This document shows positions 52,080 to 59,463 of a stretch of 64,000 nt of DNA, one piece after another; the first letter of the stretch is position 1, and each line of letters begins with the position of its first letter. The position numbers were made by a program, and so were the translations under genes. The stretch is from JAEUIX01 sp046156035 (GTDB taxonomy: Bacteria > Planctomycetota > Phycisphaerae > Phycisphaerales > UBA1924), in contig JBJXEW010000033.1 of NCBI GenBank assembly GCA_046156035.1, positions 1 to 64,000 on the forward strand, read 5' to 3'. The notes under the pieces were generated by a model that did not search any database, was not told the origin of the DNA, and worked only from the letters and a program-made list of their open reading frames with translations.

Positions 52080-52307
52080 TCACACCTTGGGCCGCACGCT
52101 CGTGGGCACGCTCCCACCGCCGCCCGGCCCGCCGCCAGCCTTGCCGCGGCCGCCGCCCTGCCCGCCCTTCTTGCTCGGGTCAAAGCCCTTGTGCCCGGGC
52201 TGATCGCCCACGGCCGGGCCAACAGGCCCGATGACCTGCTTGGGCGAGGCCACACGGGGCGCCGAGCCGCTACCCATTTTGTTGAACAAGTCTTTCGCGT
52301 TGGCCAT
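52080..52307 (-). CDS. small hypothetical Gly-rich basic protein
   Basis: A 75-residue protein (MANAKDLFNKMGSGSAPRVA at the start) ending in a Lys/Gly-rich and Pro-rich tail. No family is recognised. ATG 52307 has AAGGA 8 bases upstream, which together with the neighbouring strand and spacing supports translation. The composition suggests an unstructured, possibly nucleic-acid- or membrane-associated protein. It is 83 bases before dedA and just after a toxin-antitoxin-like pair. Confidence 0.5.
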   Translation of the reverse strand: MANAKDLFNKMGSGSAPRVASPKQVIGPVGPAVGDQPGHKGFDPSKKGGQGGGRGKAGGGPGGGGSVPTSVRPKV

Positions 52308-52360
52308 TGCTGTAATCCTTGGTGATGCTGTCATCGCCTTCGATATTCCTGCTGATTCGT

Positions 52361-52636
52361 TTAAGCGGCCTTCCGTCCCCGCAGCCGCGCCGCCCGTCGC
52401 TTCGGTGCCACCCTTTTCGCATCCTCGAAACGCTCGATGATGGCACGCACCTTGGGGTACACCTCCACCGGCACCGCGACGAACTGCACGCGGGAGTTCA
52501 CCCACGCCGCGTCAGCCTCTGCGATCGCGTCCTCGTCGGACTGCTGCTCGTAGAACGCCGCGACGGACTCAACCTTGGCTCGGTTCCAAGCCGCGGGATA
52601 TTTGTTGGGATCCTTCTTCATCGGTCGTCTCTTCAT
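52361..52636 (-). CDS. putative antitoxin of a BrnT-like toxin pair
   Basis: A 91-residue basic protein (KRRPMKKDPNKYPAAWNRAK start, then SDEDAIAEADAAW) that is not a textbook BrnA. Its gene overlaps the toxin-like gene by 4 bases, the order and coupling of a toxin-antitoxin pair with the toxin first, as in BrnTA. No DNA-binding motif could be proved by eye. Function is inferred from position and size only. Confidence 0.5.
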   Translation of the reverse strand: MKRRPMKKDPNKYPAAWNRAKVESVAAFYEQQSDEDAIAEADAAWVNSRVQFVAVPVEVYPKVRAIIERFEDAKRVAPKRRAARLRGRKAA

Positions 52637-52914
52637 CGCCGCGTGCGCCGTCGCAGTGCCGCCTTTCGCTTCTCATTCATCGCGAAGGCTGTAATCACGA
52701 ACACACCGTCGCCATCTTCGTCCCGTCGGTAGACCACCTGAAGGTACCGTCCCGCCCGTGTTTGTCCCAACGCGATTCGCGAACCCCGGTCGCTTGCAAA
52801 GTCCTGCATCGGACGCTCGATCACTTCGACCGCCTCAAAATCCTTTACTCCATGACTTTCCAAGTGCGGGCGCCCCGTGTCTGCATCGAGGTGAAAGCGG
52901 TAGGAAACGCTCAT
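52633..52914 (-). CDS. BrnT-like putative toxin
   Basis: A 93-residue protein whose layout follows BrnT/DUF4258-type RelE-fold RNases: HLESHGVKDFEAVEVIERP, a central RIALGQTRAGRYLQVVYRR, and FVITAFAMNEKRKAALRRR at the C-terminus. BrnT cleaves RNA and is blocked by BrnA. ATG 52914 is chosen; a TTG 12 bases upstream is possible. It is followed immediately by a small basic gene with a 4-base overlap. The identification is by general layout, not strong identity. Confidence 0.55.
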   Translation of the reverse strand: MSVSYRFHLDADTGRPHLESHGVKDFEAVEVIERPMQDFASDRGSRIALGQTRAGRYLQVVYRRDEDGDGVFVITAFAMNEKRKAALRRRTRR

Positions 52915-52950
52915 CTGAAGACTCAACGCTCAGGGCAGCACGGCGCCGCT

Positions 52951-54723
52951 TCAGAACCCCATCCCGCCCATTCCGCCGCCCATTCCACCCATGCCACCCA
53001 TTCCGCTCATGCCTCCGCCCATCCCGCCACCACCACCGCCGTGCCCGTGCCCGGCGTGCTCATCCTCATCCTTGGGGGCATCGGTAATCACACAATCGCT
53101 CGTCAGCAGCATCGTCGCCACGCTCGCGGCGTTCACCAGGGCCGAACGATCCACCTTCGCGGGCGTCAGCACACCCTGCTTCAGCAGGTCGCCATACTCG
53201 CCGGTGAGCGCGTTGAAACCGAACGAGGTTCCGCCCTTGCCGGCCTGACCCTCGGCCACCTTGGCGACCACGACCGTGCCCTTCTCCCCCGCGTTATCCG
53301 CGATGGTCTGAAGGGGCACGCTCAGGGCCTTGTACACCGTGTCCATGCCCGCGGCGATCTCGTACTTCACCTGACCGACATCGTCCGCCGTGCGTTCCTC
53401 GCCCTTGCCGTACACGGCCTTCCACTCGGGGAGTTTCTCGATGGCCGCGCGAGCCCGGATGAACGACACGCCGCCGCCGGGGACCACGCCCTCGGCCACT
53501 GCGGCGCGGGTGGCGTGCAGCGCATCCTCCACGCGGGCCTTCTTCTCCTTGAGTTCGGCCTCGCTCGCCGCGCCGACCCTGATCTGGGCCACGCCGCCGG
53601 TGAGTTTGGCGAGGCGCTCCTGGAGTTTCTCGCGGTCGTAGTCGCTGGTGGTGTTCTCGATCTCACGCCGGATCTGCTCGATGCGGCTCTGGATGCTCTT
53701 GGTGCTGCCGGCCCCCTCGATGATGGTCGAGTTCTCGCTGTCGATCTCGATCTTCTTGGCCATGCCCAGGTCTTCGAGCGTCACGGTATCGAGTTCCTCG
53801 CCCGTGTCCTTCATGAAGGGCTTCGCGCCCGTCAGAATCGCCAGGTCCTCCAGCATCGCCTTGCGGCGGTCGCCGTAGCCGGGGGCCTTCACAGCGCACA
53901 CCTGCAACGTGCCGCGGAGTTTGTTGATCACCAGCGTGCTCAGGGCCTCGCCCGCCACATCCTCGGCGATGATGAGCAGCGGCTTCTTGGCCTGCATCAC
54001 CTTCTCGAGCAGGGGCACGAGTTTCTGCACGTTGTCGATCTTGTCCTCGTGGATGAAGACCAGGCACTTGTCGAACTCGCAGGTCATGGCGTCCGGATTG
54101 GTGACGAAGTTCGGCGAGATGAACCCGCGGTCGAACTGCATGCCTTCCACGACCACCACCTCGGTCTCCTGGCTCTTGCCCTCTTCAACCGTGATCACGC
54201 CGTCCTTGCCAACCTTGGCGAAGGCGTCGGCCAGAATCTTGCCCACCGCCGGGTCATTGTTGGCCGAGATGCTCGCCACGTTCTCGATGTCCTTGGTGTT
54301 GGTCGCGCTCACGGGCGTGGACATCTTCGTGATGCTCTCGCTGGCCACCTCCACCGCCTTGCGCACGCCGCGCACCAGGGCGTTGGCATCCACGCCCGCG
54401 GCAATGTGCCGCAGGCCCTCGCGCACCAGCGCTTCGGCCAGCACCGTGGCCGTGGTGGTGCCGTCGCCGGCATCGTCGCTGGTCTTGCTGGCGGCCTGCT
54501 TCACCAACTGGGCCCCCATGTTCTCGATCTTGCAGGTGAGTTCGATCTCCTCCGCCACGCTCACGCCGTCCTTCGTCACCGTCGGGCCGCCCCAACTCTT
54601 GTCCAGCACCGCGTTGCGGCCGCGGGGCCCGAGCGTCGCCTTCACCGCACGGGCGAGTTTCTCGACACCGGAGAAGAGGGCAGAACGGGCATCAACATCG
54701 AAAGCGAGTTCTTTGGCGGGCAT
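52951..54723 (-). CDS. groEL: chaperonin GroEL, paralogue 2 (with GGM tail)
   Basis: A 590-residue Hsp60. It has TLGPRGRNAVLDKSWG, KDGVSVAEEIEL, DAGDGTTTATVLAEALV, KARVEDALHATRAA and VPGGGVSFIR, and a long C-terminal tail of His, Gly and Met ending in GGM repeats, typical of the housekeeping form. It is about 50 residues longer than paralogue 1 and only moderately like it. It has no adjacent groES, so it probably uses the one at 50898-51188. ATG 54723 is the family start. No CIRCE element is seen upstream. Confidence 0.96.
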   Translation of the reverse strand: MPAKELAFDVDARSALFSGVEKLARAVKATLGPRGRNAVLDKSWGGPTVTKDGVSVAEEIELTCKIENMGAQLVKQAASKTSDDAGDGTTTATVLAEALVREGLRHIAAGVDANALVRGVRKAVEVASESITKMSTPVSATNTKDIENVASISANNDPAVGKILADAFAKVGKDGVITVEEGKSQETEVVVVEGMQFDRGFISPNFVTNPDAMTCEFDKCLVFIHEDKIDNVQKLVPLLEKVMQAKKPLLIIAEDVAGEALSTLVINKLRGTLQVCAVKAPGYGDRRKAMLEDLAILTGAKPFMKDTGEELDTVTLEDLGMAKKIEIDSENSTIIEGAGSTKSIQSRIEQIRREIENTTSDYDREKLQERLAKLTGGVAQIRVGAASEAELKEKKARVEDALHATRAAVAEGVVPGGGVSFIRARAAIEKLPEWKAVYGKGEERTADDVGQVKYEIAAGMDTVYKALSVPLQTIADNAGEKGTVVVAKVAEGQAGKGGTSFGFNALTGEYGDLLKQGVLTPAKVDRSALVNAASVATMLLTSDCVITDAPKDEDEHAGHGHGGGGGGMGGGMSGMGGMGGMGGGMGGMGF

Positions 54724-55201
54724 TCTGAGGGTCTCCAAAGCGCTGTAAGGCTTGTGATTGGTGGCCGAGGCGGGGGGAGGATACGGAGCGGTCGCGCCCC
54801 GCGCAGCGACTGATCGCGCACACGGGTACGCCAAACTAGGGCAACGCGGGTGCCACGCCGGCAAGCCCGTTCCAGCGTGCGCGGCCCCGCGTGGGCCGCG
54901 CATCCAACGCCGCGTGCCCCGCTGTTGCTGTCAGAAGCCCGTTCCACCCCCCGCCGCTGCTGCCATGTTGGCAGACCGGGGACCGTGTGCTGCCCACCGC
55001 TTCCGGCCCGGGGTTTGTGCCGAGGAGTCGAGGCTGGCCATGCCCAGCGGCACGCCGGCCGGCGGCTCCGGGGGCGGACCCAGCGCTCTGCGGGGACCGG
55101 CCCGGCGCCTCCTCTGGGCGGCGTGCGATCCCCACGACCGCTGCCTCGGGGCCAACCGCTCGCGGCTCGCCGGTTTCATCCACAACGCGTATACTTATTC
55201 A
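54724..55201. other. gene-free GC-rich spacer between groEL2 and argR
   Basis: 478 bases between divergent genes. It should hold the promoters of groEL2 (minus) and argR (plus), but no convincing -35/-10 pair, CIRCE operator or structured RNA was recognised. Several short hairpins occur, for example GCGGCCC/GGGCCGC around 54878-54900. A TATTCA half-site of the arginine operator type lies at about 55196-55201, abutting the argR start codon. Confidence 0.4.
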
Positions 55202-55657
55202 ATGAGCACGAAGGCCAGGCGACGACAACTCATCCTCGACGTGCTCCAGCAGCACCAGACCGTTCCCAATCAGGACCGTCTGGCCGCCCACCTCTCCGCA
55301 CGCGGCATCGTCGTCACGCAGGCCACACTCTCGCGCGACCTGCGCGACCTCAACGTCTTCAAGGGGCCTTCCGGCTATGTGCTGAATCAGGGCGGCGCCG
55401 ATGCGGGTGTCGGCAACGCGCAGATCGAGTCCGCCGTGAAACTCTACATGCTCTCGGCCACCACCGCCGGCAGCCTCGTTGTCTTCCGCACGCGCCCGGG
55501 GCACGCCTCGCCGCTGGCATCTGAACTGGATCGGGCAGGCATCACCGGCATCGCGGGCACCATCGCTGGCGACGACACCATCTTCGTCGCCGTCGTCTCT
55601 CCCGCGCGGGCGAAGTCGCTCGTGCGGCTGTGCAGGCAACTGGTCGCACGCGCGTGA
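55202..55657 (+). CDS. argR: arginine repressor ArgR
   Basis: A 151-residue arginine-responsive transcription factor. The N-terminal winged helix is RRRQLILDVLQQHQTVPNQD then ATLSRDLRDLNVFKG. The C-terminal hexamerisation and arginine-binding domain contains the GTIAGDDTIFVAV motif. It precedes argF and argG on the same strand, so it probably regulates them and itself. ATG 55202 is the start; there is no good ribosome site. Confidence 0.92.
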   Translation: MSTKARRRQLILDVLQQHQTVPNQDRLAAHLSARGIVVTQATLSRDLRDLNVFKGPSGYVLNQGGADAGVGNAQIESAVKLYMLSATTAGSLVVFRTRPGHASPLASELDRAGITGIAGTIAGDDTIFVAVVSPARAKSLVRLCRQLVARA

Positions 55658-55725
55658 ACGCTGGCACTCATCACGCCGCTCACCCCCGCCCGCTCTCCCC
55701 GGCCGCTTCTCCCCTGCTCCCTGCC

Positions 55726-56682
55726 ATGCACACACACGAATCACCACGCCCCCTCAGCACCAAGGACCTTGCCAGCGCCGCAGACCTGACCGCTGCCGAC
55801 CTGGCCCTTCTCCTCGCCACCGCTCAGCACATCAAGCGTGATCCCGGCGCGTTCCGCCACGCGCTTGACACACTCTCCATCGTCCTGCTCTTCGAGAAGC
55901 CGTCGCTCCGCACGCGCCTCACCTTCGAGGTGGGCGCCCATCGTCTCGGCGGCCAGGCCATTTATTACGACCACGCCGCGGAGCGCATCGGCCAGCGCGA
56001 GTCCATCAAGGACTACGCCAAGAACCTCGAACGTTGGGTCCACGGCATCGTCTGCCGCACGTACAGCCACGAGACGATCGAGCAACTCGCCCGCCATTCG
56101 CGCGTGCCCGTCATCAACGCCCTCTCCGATGCCCACCACCCCTGCCAGGCCCTTGCCGATGTGCTCACGCTCATCGAGCGATTCGGCTCGCTCGCGGGCC
56201 TGCCAATCGCGTACATCGGCGATGGCAACAACGTCTGCACGTCGCTCATGCACGTGGCCTGCCGCCTGGGCGCGAAGATGACCATTATCACGCCCAAGGG
56301 TTACGCGCCCGACGCGGCGCAAGTCTCCATCGCGCACGCCTTCGCGAAGGACAGCGGCGGATCGCTGCGGCTCTCCACTTCGCCCGCCGATGTGGGTGGC
56401 AGCCGCGCGATCTACACAGACACGTGGGTCTCCATGCACCAGAAGGACGATGCGGATGCGCGCGAGCGTGCCTTCGAGCCCTACCGCGTGGATGCGCCCC
56501 TCATGGCCCGTGCTGCGGCGGACTGTGCCTTCATGCACTGCCTTCCCGCCCACCGCGGCGAGGAAGTGACGGACGAAGTGATCGACTCACCGGCCTCCCT
56601 CGTGTACGAACAGGCGGAGAATCGACTGCACGCGCAGAACGCCCTTCTGATCCATACCGTTGCGGCAAGAGCGGCCCTGTAG
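55726..56682 (+). CDS. argF: ornithine carbamoyltransferase
   Basis: A 318-residue transcarbamylase making citrulline from ornithine and carbamoyl phosphate. The carbamoyl-phosphate loop reads FEKPSLRTRLTFE, where Leu61 replaces the Thr of STRTR, as seen in some bacterial relatives. HPCQALADVLT and HCLPAHRGEEV are canonical. The ornithine-site motif DxxxSMG reads DTWVSMHQ, with His for Gly. This could be a lineage variant or a change of substrate such as an acetylated or succinylated ornithine. ATG 55726 follows argR by 68 bases. Confidence 0.9.
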   Translation: MHTHESPRPLSTKDLASAADLTAADLALLLATAQHIKRDPGAFRHALDTLSIVLLFEKPSLRTRLTFEVGAHRLGGQAIYYDHAAERIGQRESIKDYAKNLERWVHGIVCRTYSHETIEQLARHSRVPVINALSDAHHPCQALADVLTLIERFGSLAGLPIAYIGDGNNVCTSLMHVACRLGAKMTIITPKGYAPDAAQVSIAHAFAKDSGGSLRLSTSPADVGGSRAIYTDTWVSMHQKDDADARERAFEPYRVDAPLMARAAADCAFMHCLPAHRGEEVTDEVIDSPASLVYEQAENRLHAQNALLIHTVAARAAL

Positions 56683-56723
56683 TCAGATTGGCCGTATCCG
56701 TGTTTCGGCGCGCCTTCCCGCAT

Positions 56724-56755
56724 CCTCTCCGTGTCCTCCGCGTCTCCGTGGTGAA
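56724..56755. repeat. CTCTGTGTCTCTGCG-type interspersed repeat, copy 2
   Basis: CCTCTCCGTGTCCTCCGCGT followed by CTCCGTGGTG lies in the argF-argG spacer. Its pattern resembles the reverse complement of 48311-48340, with C in place of several T. Confidence 0.5.
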
Positions 56756-56776
56756 CTTCCTTCGGCGAGCCTCCCA

Positions 56777-57994
56777 ATGCCCCCCAAAAAAGTCGCTCTC
56801 GCATATTCCGGTGGCCTCGACACCTCGTGCATCGTGCCGTGGCTGCGCGAGAATCTCGACTGCGAGGTTGTCTGCGTCGTTGGCGATGTCGGCCAGGGCT
56901 CCGATGAACTCGCCGGCGTCGAGAAAAAGGCCAAAGACTCCGGCGCGGCATCCTGCCACGTCGTCGATCTCAAAGAGACGTTCGTCGAAGACTTCGTCTT
57001 TCCCACCATGATCGCTGGCGCGATCTACGAGGGCCGCTACCTGCTAGGCACCGCGATCGCCCGCCCTGTCCTGGCCAAGGGCCAGGTGGACGTGGCCCTG
57101 AAAACCGGCTGCACGGCCCTCGCCCACGGCTGCACGGGCAAGGGCAACGACCAGGTGCGGTTCGAGAGCGCCTACGCCGCGCTGGCGCCGGAACTGGAGA
57201 TCATCGCGCCGTGGCGGATGGACAACTGGAAACTCTCCGGCCGCCTGGCGATGCTGGATTACCTCAAGCAGCGCAACATCCCCACCTCCGCCAGCGCGAC
57301 GAAGATCTACTCGCGCGACCGCAACCTCTGGCACATCTCGCACGAGGGCGGCACCATCGAGGACCCCGCCAACGCGCCGCCGGACGATGCGTGGATGCTC
57401 ACCGCCGACCCCGCCAGAGCGCCCGACAAGGCTGAGACCGTCACCCTCGGCTTTGAGAAGGGCCGGCCGCGCACGCTCAGCGGCCAGCGGCTCTCGGGGC
57501 CGGACCTGATCGGCAAACTCAACGGCATCGCCGGTGTGCACGGCGTGGGCCGGGTTGACCTTGTCGAGAACCGTCGTGTGGGCATGAAGAGCCGCGGCTT
57601 GTACGAAACACCTGGCGGCACGGTGATCGTGGAGGCGCTGCGTGCGCTGGAAGAACTGGTGCTCGACCGCGAGACGCGCCACTACCGCGAGCACCTGGGC
57701 CTCACTTTCGCCGAACTCGTCTACGACGGGCGATGGTTCACACCCTTGCGCGAGAGTTTGTGGGCCGCGGCGGAGCACATGGCCCAACCCCTCACCGGCG
57801 AGATCACCGTCCGCCTCTTCAAGGGCACCGCCACGGCGATTCAGCGAAAGAGCCCCAACTCGCTCTACGCGGAGAAGATGGTCTCCTTCGAGGGTGAGGA
57901 GATCTACAGCCAGAAGGATGCGGGCGGCTTCATCAAACTCCTGTCTCTGGCCGAGCGCATCCGCGCCATGAAGGCCAAGGGCGGAGCACGCTGA
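56777..57994 (+). CDS. argG: argininosuccinate synthase
   Basis: A 405-residue ATP-dependent enzyme joining citrulline and aspartate. The PP-loop AYSGGLDTSCIVPWL begins at residue 8. GCTGKGNDQVRFE, APWRMDNWKLSGR and SRDRNLWHISHEGG are typical, and SRGLYETPGGTVI lies near the C-terminus. It completes the argR-argF-argG run; argH is not in the window. ATG 56777 is the family start. Confidence 0.96.
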   Translation: MPPKKVALAYSGGLDTSCIVPWLRENLDCEVVCVVGDVGQGSDELAGVEKKAKDSGAASCHVVDLKETFVEDFVFPTMIAGAIYEGRYLLGTAIARPVLAKGQVDVALKTGCTALAHGCTGKGNDQVRFESAYAALAPELEIIAPWRMDNWKLSGRLAMLDYLKQRNIPTSASATKIYSRDRNLWHISHEGGTIEDPANAPPDDAWMLTADPARAPDKAETVTLGFEKGRPRTLSGQRLSGPDLIGKLNGIAGVHGVGRVDLVENRRVGMKSRGLYETPGGTVIVEALRALEELVLDRETRHYREHLGLTFAELVYDGRWFTPLRESLWAAAEHMAQPLTGEITVRLFKGTATAIQRKSPNSLYAEKMVSFEGEEIYSQKDAGGFIKLLSLAERIRAMKAKGGAR

Positions 57995-58018
57995 GCGATA
58001 TCACTCTTGGCTTTGTTG

Positions 58019-58041
58019 GGGCGGACGTCCCGTCCTCCGCT
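58019..58041. repeat. GGCGGACG palindrome, copy 2
   Basis: GGCGGACG-TCC-CGTCC-T-CCGC repeats the hairpin at 43324-43342 with one extra base. It lies between convergent genes and overlaps the stop codon of the GAF-SpoIIE gene, so it could also serve as a terminator for argG or that gene. Confidence 0.6.
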
Positions 58042-59377
58042 AAACCATCCGCTTGATGATGATCGCCGTCTGGTCATCGCCAAACGGCCTGCCCCGAGCA
58101 AACTCCGTCACGCGCTGGTTCAGGTTCGCCAGCATCTCCTCGGCGGTCCCGCCGAGTTTCTCGCGAATGGCGTTCACCGTCGGCTCCGTGCCGAACTGGC
58201 CGTTGTCGGGGTCCATCGCCTCGATGTACCCGTCGCTGGCCAGCAAAAACACATCGCCCGGCCGCAGCACAAACGGCTCCACCACGTCCGGCAGCATCTC
58301 CGCGTCAATCCCCATCGGCATGGCGTTGGCGTTGAACTCCTCGAAACTCCCATCCGCCCGCACGATCAAGAGCGGGGCCTGACCGGGCGACTCGTACGTG
58401 ATCGTGTGAGCAACCGGGTCCAGCACGCCGATGAACGCGGTGATGAACCGCCCCGACGGCAGGTCCTCGCACAACTGCGCGTTCAGGTGAGCCACCACGC
58501 GGCTCAAGTCTCCCCCCAATCTCGCCCCCATCCTCAGCATGCTGCGCGCCTGCGTCACGCTGATCGCCGGGCCGATGCCGTGGCCCGTGGCATCGGCGAG
58601 CATGAACACCAGGCCGTCCCTCATCGCGCGAACATGCCCCTCATCCGCCGGCACGCGCGGCAGGTCCGCCAGGTTGATCACATCAAACGTGTCGCCCCCC
58701 GTCTCCTCCGCGGGGATGGTCTGAGCCGCGATCGTGTACCCCGCAATCGCCGGGATGCTCTTGGGCAGCGCGGCGATCTGGATCGTCTTGGCGAGGGCCA
58801 GGTCTCCCTCGATCTTCTTCTTGCGGATCTCGGCCTCGATAAGCGTGGCCCTGCGCAGGGCGATGGCCGCCTGACTCGCAAGCGCCTTGGCCAGCACCTC
58901 GTCGCTGGCGTCAAAGTGCGCGCCCAACTTCGGGTTCTTATTGAGGGCCTGGGCCACACCCTCCAGCGTGCCGTCGGCGGAGATCAGCGGGATTGTGAGC
59001 ATGCCGCGCGTGCGGAAACCGGTCTTCTTGTCGAACTCGGGGTTGAAGCGCGGGTCCTCCCACGCGTCCTTGACGTTGATGATCTGGCGTGTGCGGCCGG
59101 CCTCACCGGCGATGCCGCGGGTGATGGGGAAGCGGATGTTGGTCACACCGTGGGCGGTGGTGATGAAGAGTTCCTGGGCCTTGGCGTCAAACTGAAAGAC
59201 GCTGGCCCGTTCCGCGTGCAGGCAGTCGCGCATCGAGTCGATGATCAGGCCCAGCACCACGTGCAGGTCGTTGGAGGCGTTGAGTTTCTCCAGCACGCCC
59301 AGAACCCGCATCAGCGCGGCAGGGTCAACGATGGTGCTGGGCGGCGGGCTCGGTTCGTTGGGCTCAGGGCCGGACAT
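58040..59377 (-). CDS. GAF domain-SpoIIE (PP2C) phosphatase
   Basis: A 445-residue soluble signalling protein. The N-terminal part (about 35-190) is a GAF sensor (HAERASVFQFDAKAQELFIT, TRGIAGEAGRTRQIINVKDA). A short coiled segment leads to a SpoIIE-type phosphatase with Asp residues in GGDTFDVINL, MLADATGHGIGPA and LLASDGYIEAMD, ending in GDDQTAIIIKRM. Such proteins switch anti-anti-sigma or other Ser/Thr phosphoproteins. It is divergent from the OmpA/GTPase pair, with 86 bases between starts, so the two may share control. ATG 59377 is used; ATG 59389 is an alternative. Confidence 0.88.
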   Translation of the reverse strand: MSGPEPNEPSPPPSTIVDPAALMRVLGVLEKLNASNDLHVVLGLIIDSMRDCLHAERASVFQFDAKAQELFITTAHGVTNIRFPITRGIAGEAGRTRQIINVKDAWEDPRFNPEFDKKTGFRTRGMLTIPLISADGTLEGVAQALNKNPKLGAHFDASDEVLAKALASQAAIALRRATLIEAEIRKKKIEGDLALAKTIQIAALPKSIPAIAGYTIAAQTIPAEETGGDTFDVINLADLPRVPADEGHVRAMRDGLVFMLADATGHGIGPAISVTQARSMLRMGARLGGDLSRVVAHLNAQLCEDLPSGRFITAFIGVLDPVAHTITYESPGQAPLLIVRADGSFEEFNANAMPMGIDAEMLPDVVEPFVLRPGDVFLLASDGYIEAMDPDNGQFGTEPTVNAIREKLGGTAEEMLANLNQRVTEFARGRPFGDDQTAIIIKRMV

Positions 59378-59463
59378 GCCCGAGAGCATACACGAAGCGC
59401 CGCCTGCACACCGGTGGGGCGGACCCACGAATCCTGCTCCCCCGGTACACTTTGCACCACGCC

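Noticed and set aside
55190..55203. TATTCA half of an arginine operator at the argR start
   Set aside because: Only one half-site is visible and the second half is poor, so it is mentioned within the spacer but not called as an operator.
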